A stretch of 64,000 nt of DNA. Source: Cheilinus undulatus. Lineage: Eukaryota; Chordata; Actinopteri; Labriformes; Labridae. Positions 61,101-64,000 of the stretch are shown here, one piece after another. The position numbers were made by a program, and so were the translations under genes. The stretch lies in NCBI RefSeq assembly GCF_018320785.1, contig NC_054877.1, positions 35,052,151 through 35,116,150 of the forward strand, given 5' to 3'. The stretch's first letter is position 1; each line of letters starts with the position of its first letter. The notes under the pieces were generated by a model. That model saw nothing but the letters and a program-made list of their open reading frames with translations, was not told where the DNA came from and did no database searches.

Positions 61101-62496
61101 ACAATTCATCTCTTTCTACCAAGTTAAAAGCTATTCATTGATCATTTTGAATTAAAGCAGGAGAGGAGAGGAGGGTTGAGGGAAGTTCTCTTTGTTTTCA
61201 GAAAAATACAGAAATTAGTTTAAGATTTTAAAAAAGTTGGGGTTGCATGTCCTTCACCTCAATAAACTTCAAAGCAGAGGACTCACAAAGAAGTGAGAGC
61301 TGTTCTTTTTTGTGCTGTGAGGAAGAATTTCAAGCTGGTCATTCAGAGATTTTTTTTAAAGACAACAGTGACTCATTACATTCTGCTGACATTTAAAGAC
61401 TGCCACAGAAAGTAAGATGGAACACACTGTTTGAGCTGTGAAATGTTTCTTTGCAGATTGCAGTTAACACAGAGCACATACACACTTATCTAGATAAGTG
61501 GGGGTCGGGACCGAGAGACAGAGAGAGGGTCTTCAGATGACTTAAAAAAAACGATGAATACTTTTTAAATTACAAATTTGCCACTTCACACCAATTTTTG
61601 CTAAATTTTAACCTGTTTTCATCATACTTTCCTACCAATTTGACACATTTTTGCCACTGAAAAAATTTTTTTGTTAAGTTTAAAACCTTTCCAACTCTTT
61701 GTTCTGCCTGTTTTTGCTACTTCCAAAACAATTCTTGCCACTTTTCGCCTATTGTTGCCTCTCTTGACCCATTTCTGCCACTATTAACCATAATTCTTCC
61801 TGTTTTGCCCATTTTAACCACATTTCACTATTTGTAATACTGATTTTAGCTGACTGCTGAGGTCAGCCGTACAGTTGGGTCTGTCTGTATATGACAGACA
61901 GACTGACTGAGTGAGTGATGCTACTTTCATAGTCACACCGTACAGAAGTGAATTTAGTTGTACTAAAAGGCCTCTAATGGCTGCCTCAACTGCTCTATAT
62001 ACCTCAGATATAGCTTTAGCATTGCATCTGTTTTACCAGAACCGGGCCACCTTTCTGTATGGAATACGGAATAAAAACAATCCTAAAAGCTTTTCATCTT
62101 GGGAAAGATGTTTTCAATTTTCTGCTGTCCTGCTTCAGCATGGTTTTATAATTGTCTGCCTCTCAGAGCACTGTCACATGGCTCAGGGATGTTAGGTCTG
62201 ATTGGTGACAACAGTTATAACACTTTATTATATCCTTTGCAAAATCATTTTCTACTTTATTTATTATGGCTGCTGCTCCAAAATTTGTCCCATTTATTTC
62301 AATTTTTCAGTGTTAATGAGTTGTAGTTTTCTCTATGTATGCATTTTAGATACAATGATGAGCTGTTTTTTTATATTCCTCCTCACTTGTGTCTCCTCAG
62401 GCATTCTTCAAAGGGAAACTGAAAATTGCGGGGAACATGGGCATGGCCATGAAGCTGCAGAACCTTCAGATCACACCAGGAAAAGCCAAACTGTAA
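28101..62496 (+). CDS. scp2: Sterol carrier protein 2, long SCPx form (3-ketoacyl-CoA thiolase plus SCP2 domain)
   Basis: Peroxisomal thiolase that cleaves branched-chain and bile-acid-type 3-ketoacyl-CoAs, fused to a lipid-transfer SCP2 domain. Sixteen coding exons: 28101-28154, 30387-30444, 30574-30645, 31218-31349, 31505-31569, 32317-32443, 32555-32618, 33077-33163, 34567-34717, 37005-37152, 37648-37755, 42116-42269, 43236-43332, 47266-47395, 51030-51109, 62401-62496. Total 540 residues (human 547). Thiolase motifs: [10 protein letters not shown] (nucleophile Cys about 89), [10 protein letters not shown] and [12 protein letters not shown]. The SCP2 domain contains [13 protein letters not shown] and LMTGKLNPQ; the C-terminus AKL is a type 1 peroxisomal signal. 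All junctions are GT-AG with consistent phase. Introns 11 (4.4 kb), 13 (3.9 kb), 14 (3.6 kb) and 15 (11.3 kb) are rich in transposons. Either teleost scp2 paralogue is possible. Confidence 0.96.
29816..29999 (+). mobile_element. tRNA-derived SINE in scp2 intron 1
   Basis: tRNA-like head with A box GTGGCCTAGTGGCTTA and B box GGTTTCAAATCC, then a CT-rich body and an AATAAAGGCATGAAAAG tail with A-rich end. Flanked by imperfect 15-bp duplications (AAATGGGATGGGATT at 29801 and AAATGTGATGAGATT at 30000), matching 13 of 15. Same family as 4300-4485 and 47880-48056. Confidence 0.88.
33349..34100 (+). repeat. Degenerate dispersed repeat (copy in scp2 intron 8)
   Basis: Second copy of the family at 6185-6700, beginning CAGTTCAGACCAAAGATTTG and sharing the block AGCCTTGGATTTCTCATG. 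Contains no credible gene. Old and diverged; superfamily not determined. Confidence 0.58.
35731..36320 (+). mobile_element. MITE with about 50-bp terminal inverted repeats, scp2 intron 9
   Basis: The left end TATGGAACCAGGATGATGA and the right end TCATCATCCTGGCTCCATA are complementary, and pairing continues through AATTGGCATTGAAAATAAA for about 50 bp. The centre is A-rich. The ends lie on TA, so a TA duplication is possible, but it cannot be separated from the palindrome. Confidence 0.75.
38860..39240 (-). pseudogene. L1/Tx1-like LINE fragment (C-terminal ORF2 region)
   Basis: In scp2 intron 11. The minus-strand frame 39189-38872 shows [34 protein letters not shown], which resembles the CCHC-like C-terminal region of fish L1-type reverse transcriptase proteins. 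Only this short part is left and neighbouring frames are interrupted. A dead, truncated insertion. Confidence 0.65.
39962..40480 (+). other. Unassigned 172-codon open frame in scp2 intron 11
   Basis: An uninterrupted plus-strand frame from ATG to stop, rich in Ser and Leu (CT-rich DNA). No domain, signal peptide or family similarity was recognised. It lies in the intron where a promoter for the short pro-SCP2 transcript could sit. It may be chance or part of an uncharacterised repeat. Not proposed as a gene. Confidence 0.25.
41172..41193 (+). repeat. (GGATAA)n microsatellite
   Basis: Three to four units of AAGGAT directly repeated just before the truncated Tc1 copy at 41270. Confidence 0.6.
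41270..42012 (+). mobile_element. Truncated Tc1-like element, same family as 9199-10619
   Basis: In scp2 intron 11, lacking its 5' half. Plus-strand traces of transposase: SDETKV near 41410, [14 protein letters not shown] near 41490 and [14 protein letters not shown] DNA near 41590, with frameshifts. A 22-base poly(A) run sits near 41910. The right part CAAAAGGGTAAAACATCCAA matches the complement of the left end at 9199, after which the end decays. It stops about 100 bp before scp2 exon 12. Confidence 0.82.
42247..42249 (+). promoter_or_regulatory. scp2: Conserved internal start codon for short pro-SCP2
   Basis: ATG of the sequence KMGFPQEAK in exon 12. In mammals pro-SCP2 starts at the equivalent MGFP methionine from an alternative promoter. 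Use of it here would give 141 residues: a short leader, the whole SCP2 domain and the AKL signal. The promoter itself would lie in or near intron 11; nothing in the sequence proves its activity. Confidence 0.6.
42607..43208 (+). mobile_element. hAT MITE, ACTAAAAC-rich family, copy 2
   Basis: In scp2 intron 12. Ends CAAGGTTATTATAG and TTATTATAACCTTG; flanking 8-bp duplications CTGCGGTC (42599-42606) and CTGTGGTC (43209-43216) match at 7 of 8. The right end lies 27 bases upstream of the first base of exon 13, so only 19 non-element bases after the duplication remain before the exon. Confidence 0.88.
44692..45195 (+). mobile_element. hAT-type MITE in scp2 intron 13
   Basis: Starts TAAAGGTGAGGGGAAAAATC and ends AAAGATTCCCACCTCTA, imperfect inverted ends. 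Flanked by ATTACAAC (44684-44691) and ATTACAAT (45196-45203), a 7/8 matching 8-bp duplication. Non-coding; the interior contains ATCGAT-rich words. Confidence 0.7.
46480..46765 (+). mobile_element. 3' remnant of a third Tc1-like element
   Basis: In scp2 intron 13. Plus-strand sequence [16 protein letters not shown] coding traces (near 46535) are followed by the end motif AACCTAATAAAGTGGCCGG, common at the right end of a fish Tc1 group. The 5' part is missing and frames are broken. Confidence 0.65.
47745..48320 (+). repeat. TTTAGTC-rich dispersed repeat, copy 2, split by a SINE
   Basis: Same family as 6730-7190. The shared block CACATTTTAGTCTTTAGTTT is followed by a SINE insertion at 47880-48056, after which the family sequence resumes. 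Confidence 0.6.
47880..48056 (+). mobile_element. tRNA-derived SINE in scp2 intron 14, with intact duplication
   Basis: Head with A-box-like AGTCGAGTGGTTTAAAGC, CT-rich body and AATAAAGGCACGAAAAGG tail. The 15-bp sequence CAATTGCTTTCTTTA occurs directly on both sides (ending at 47879 and at 48074), a perfect target-site duplication that marks a relatively recent insertion into an older repeat. Confidence 0.9.
48665..49815 (+). pseudogene. Penelope-like retroelement remnant with GIY-YIG endonuclease part
   Basis: In scp2 intron 14. Plus-strand frames retain the C-terminal part of a Penelope-type reverse transcriptase: FVSYLNN-like text near 48735, a [16 protein letters not shown] segment near 48850, [20 protein letters not shown] near 49110, [11 protein letters not shown] near 49322, and an endonuclease stretch with [16 protein letters not shown] near 49468. 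Several stops and frameshifts interrupt it (for instance after 49413). The expected Arg after LKQ is Trp. The 5' two thirds of the element are missing. Confidence 0.82.
49816..50122 (-). mobile_element. hAT MITE, ACTAAAAC-rich family, truncated copy 3
   Basis: Reverse orientation. The right end reads AATAATAACCTTG, and the interior blocks GGTGCCAGTCAGTACGGTTG and TTGGGTGTAGG match the middle of copies 1 and 2. The copy stops at the Penelope-like remnant, so about half is missing. Confidence 0.78.
51190..52085 (+). repeat. Probable hAT-like remnant with GATACCA-type ends
   Basis: Begins AGAGATGTTCCGATACCA and contains GGTATCAGCCGATGCTGAG. Near the right edge it has TGCCGATACCAATACC. The pattern resembles fish hAT ends of the ATCGG/GATACC type. 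A 77-codon frame at 51616-51849 ([10 protein letters not shown]...) lies inside; its protein was not recognised. The right boundary is unclear. Confidence 0.5.
52101..52270 (+). repeat. Large near-perfect fold-back (53-bp arms)
   Basis: Arms 52101-52153 and 52218-52270 are complementary at 50 of 53 positions, with a 64-base loop. The loop carries TTAAAGTCCCTGTAAAGT, the end of the TTAA-flanked MITE family seen whole at 58957-60841. The structure is therefore two inverted partial copies of that MITE. Confidence 0.85.
52169..52690 (-). mobile_element. Truncated copy of the AGTCCCTG/TTAA MITE family
   Basis: Begins AGTCCCTGTAAAGTGATTTCC after TTAA at 52165-52168. Blocks such as AACACCGAGATCTTTGTGTGAC and CACGCCCACACC match, in the complementary orientation, the family copy at 58957-60841. 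The second end is not found. Confidence 0.65.
53820..54100 (+). repeat. AAGTAAAAGTA-type dispersed repeat
   Basis: Contains CTCAAGTAAAAGTAAAAAGT and TTCAAGTACTGAG. A related fragment is at 55180-55340 (GAAGTAAAAGTACTGTATT). Typical of degenerate teleost DNA transposon ends; boundaries uncertain. Confidence 0.4.
54490..55000 (-). repeat. TTTAGTC-rich dispersed repeat, copy 3 (reverse)
   Basis: The blocks AGACTAAAATGTGAGGACTT and GGACTAAAACTAGACTAAAA are the complement of those at 47800-47850. Same family as 6730-7190. Confidence 0.6.
56506..57190 (+). mobile_element. PIF/Harbinger-like non-autonomous element, scp2 intron 15
   Basis: Ends GGCTGGCCACACACTA and TAGTGTGTGGCCGGCC are inverted repeats of at least 16 bp with further pairing inside. 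Both are flanked by TTA (56503-56505 and 57191-57193). 685 bp with no transposase; a fragment of a similar end lies near 58860-58895. The TTA duplication supports PIF/Harbinger. Confidence 0.78.
57194..57385 (+). mobile_element. Probable tRNA-derived SINE, second type
   Basis: tRNA-like head GTTAAGCTCAGTGGATAGA with a B-box-like GGTCGCAGCTGTGAC, then a T/C-rich body and an AAGTAAAGATAAAAAG A-rich tail. It directly abuts the TTA of the preceding element. No duplication was verified. Confidence 0.55.
58134..58445 (+). mobile_element. tRNA-derived SINE with LINE-like tail, scp2 intron 15
   Basis: Head CTGTGGCTCAGTAGGTAG is tRNA-like. The body has TGATGTGTCCTGGGCAAGA and the tail GTAAAAGCACTTTGAGTG, the ending shared by many fish SINEs that borrow an L2-clade LINE 3' end. 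About 310 bp. Confidence 0.7.
58957..60841 (+). mobile_element. TTAA-flanked MITE interrupted by an L2 LINE
   Basis: Ends AGTCCCTGTAAAGT and ACTTCACAGGGACT are inverted, and each is flanked by TTAA (58953-58956, 60842-60845), as in piggyBac-type insertions. Removing the nested LINE leaves about 630 bp. Parts recur at 52101-52690. Confidence 0.7.
59160..60415 (-). pseudogene. 5'-truncated L2-clade LINE, reverse transcriptase 3' half
   Basis: Minus-strand frames 60260-59913 and 59867-59643 encode [25 protein letters not shown] (the catalytic YADD box), NLGIIFDS and [14 protein letters not shown], in the order seen in L2/CR1-type reverse transcriptases. The frames are offset by a frameshift and the 5' part is missing. 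The 3' end at about 59168 carries an ATA-rich simple repeat, expected for LINE tails. Confidence 0.9.
60887..60905 (+). repeat. Poly(C) tract of 19 bases
   Basis: An uninterrupted run of 19 C in otherwise AT-rich intron DNA, just after the MITE ending at 60841. Its length may be inexact because such runs are sequencing-error prone. Confidence 0.85.
61565..61830 (+). repeat. Degenerate minisatellite, TTTTGCCACTTTT type, forward
   Basis: About ten diverged copies of a roughly 20-25 base unit such as TTGCCACTTTTCGCC and TTCTGCCACTATTAACC in scp2 intron 15, about 600 bp before the last exon. Confidence 0.7.
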
Positions 62497-64000
62497 AACA
62501 AGTCATCAGAACAAACAGTCAATCATCTGAGCGACACATTAGGAAGAAATTTGTTTTAATTCCTATGTTTTTAATCTTAAAAATTTGGTCCCTAATGTTT
62601 CAGTTTCAGCCACTACTCTGATATCACCCTGTATAAATGATTATTAATGTTGGTACTCATCATTTTAGGATGCTTTCACACCTGGAGGCTTTGGAGAAGT
62701 TGCTCTGAAAAATGGTAGTTTCTCCTTTAAAATGTGCACACAGCAATCGCACTCTGATGAAGAACGAAAAAAGGGCCAAGATCACCTAGAAAAGTATGAA
62801 TGCAATCAGCTCTGCAAATGCAACAAAAACTGGTTGGCTCAGTAGCCAGGATGCCCATAAGGAGGGCATCCTATAAAAGAAACAATAATACATTTTATTT
62901 TTATTCATGGTGTAGTAAAATATAGTAAACCCCTTTTCTGACAAAAACATTACTACCTTTTTGTGCTAATGTTAATGTGGGTGGGAACATTGACTAATCC
63001 ACTTGGAAGGTGATGTCAGACTAAATAGTTAAGCCATGATATGCACAAACTTTAGGATACCAGAGAATAAAGTGGAAGGAACTGAAATAAAAGCAAAATA
63101 ATGACTAAGTAAAAGAATAAAAGAAAGAAAACAGGTGAATGTTGGCGAAAAATGGTTCAAAGTGGCAAAATGTGCAGAAAATGTTTAAAAGTTTTGAAAA
63201 ATGGTCAGAGAGTGGCAGAAAGGGGTTAATAATGGCAAAATTGGGTTAAGTAATCGGTTGTGAAAGGAAGAATTGGGCAAAAAAATTTGTGGTAAGATTG
63301 TTAAAAGCATTTAAAAAGTTGCAAAAAGTGATAAAAAGAGGCAACATGGGCAGAAAAATAGTGATAAGCAGTTAAAAAACAGAACAAGTAGGAAACAATG
63401 AGCTGAAACATTGATGAAAAGTTGTTAAAATGTGACACCAACAAGTAATTTGGACATCAGAACCCAGTTATAGCTTGATACTCTTCAACTTTTCATCCTC
63501 CCTGCTGCTCCAAGTCAAACTGCTCATTTTGGTGCCAGGTTAACTTGCTAACAAGCATCATGGAGCCATAAATTTAGAACAAAGCAAATGAGCCACAGAT
63601 GTGAAAGCACCTTCAAAGTCTGATTTTACTCTGAAATAGACTGTAAGCTGCTCCTTATTCTCTAAATGTGTGCACTTTTAAGTAAGAGCTTTCCCTCTGT
63701 GATGAATTAATGTTGCTCTCATACACTGAGTGTGCCTCTAATGTATGTAGTGTAATTATCTCTGATGAAGCCTGTGGTATTAAGCCCATTTGGTCTTAGC
63801 TAGTTTGATAGATAATTTTGTAAACAACATGCAACTGTAAATGAAAGAATTTATCTAATTTTTACTAAATAAATCATTTACTAACAATACAACTGTGAAA
63901 ATGTTTTTGGTTCATCATGTTGTAGGACTGTATTCTTATAAAACAATCAACTGTTCACTAAACCTGTGCCCCAACTCTTAACAGATTTGTTAAATCTGAT
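62497..64000 (+). other. scp2 3' UTR and downstream flank
   Basis: After the scp2 stop there is AT-rich non-coding DNA. Candidate poly(A) hexamers AATAAA lie at 63066-63071 and 63868-63873; which one is used cannot be decided. The reverse-oriented minisatellite at 63130-63430 falls within this region. No further gene was found before the window ends. Confidence 0.5.
63130..63430 (-). repeat. Degenerate minisatellite, TTTTGCCACTTTT type, reverse
   Basis: Units such as GGTTCAAAGTGGCAAAATG and GGGTTAATAATGGCAAAA are the complement of those at 61565-61830. The two arrays face each other across the last scp2 exon. Confidence 0.7.

Noticed and set aside
61483..61500. 18-bp perfect palindrome CACTTATCTAGATAAGTG
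   Set aside because: Isolated and short in an 11-kb intron; no evidence that it is more than chance.

Overview
The window is nuclear DNA from a vertebrate, most likely a percomorph-type teleost fish. The evidence is four multi-exon, intron-bearing genes with GT-AG junctions, strong similarity of every exon to vertebrate proteins, and a repeat complement typical of teleosts: Tc1-like elements, hAT and PIF-like MITEs, L2 and L1-like LINEs, a Penelope-like element and tRNA-derived SINEs. The species cannot be named from the sequence. No prokaryotic, plasmid, viral or CRISPR feature was seen.

Layout. (1) 112-10998, minus strand: aldh9a1, first nine coding exons; the 3' end lies beyond position 1. 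(2) 10999-11971: divergent intergenic promoter region. (3) 11972-17376, plus: uck2, complete, seven coding exons, 262 residues. (4) 19818-25415, plus: czib, complete, eight coding exons, 160 residues. (5) 25416-28100: intergenic, almost filled with repeats. (6) 28101-62496, plus: scp2 encoding the long SCPx form, complete, sixteen coding exons, 540 residues, with a conserved internal start for the short pro-SCP2 form. (7) 62497-64000: 3' flank with AATAAA signals and a degenerate minisatellite. All exon phases close across every junction in each gene, which supports the exon models.

Function. Three of the four genes are metabolic enzymes. Aldh9a1 makes gamma-butyrobetaine, the carnitine precursor. 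Scp2/SCPx is a peroxisomal thiolase and lipid carrier with an AKL C-terminal targeting signal. Uck2 is a pyrimidine-salvage kinase. Czib is a small zinc-binding protein of poorly known role. They do not form one pathway or an operon. Their adjacency reflects chromosome history: human ALDH9A1 and UCK2 lie at 1q24 while CZIB and SCP2 lie at 1p32, so the window seems to contain a synteny junction.

Noncoding content. Introns and intergenic DNA are heavily populated by transposons, many with intact target-site duplications, which allows superfamily assignments by eye. The most unusual architecture is a hAT MITE ending 27 bases before the scp2 exon 13, a Tc1 element making up about 94% of aldh9a1 intron 6, an L2 LINE nested in a TTAA-flanked MITE, a near-perfect 53-bp fold-back, and oppositely oriented minisatellites around the last scp2 exon. 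I found no evidence for a previously undescribed gene system.
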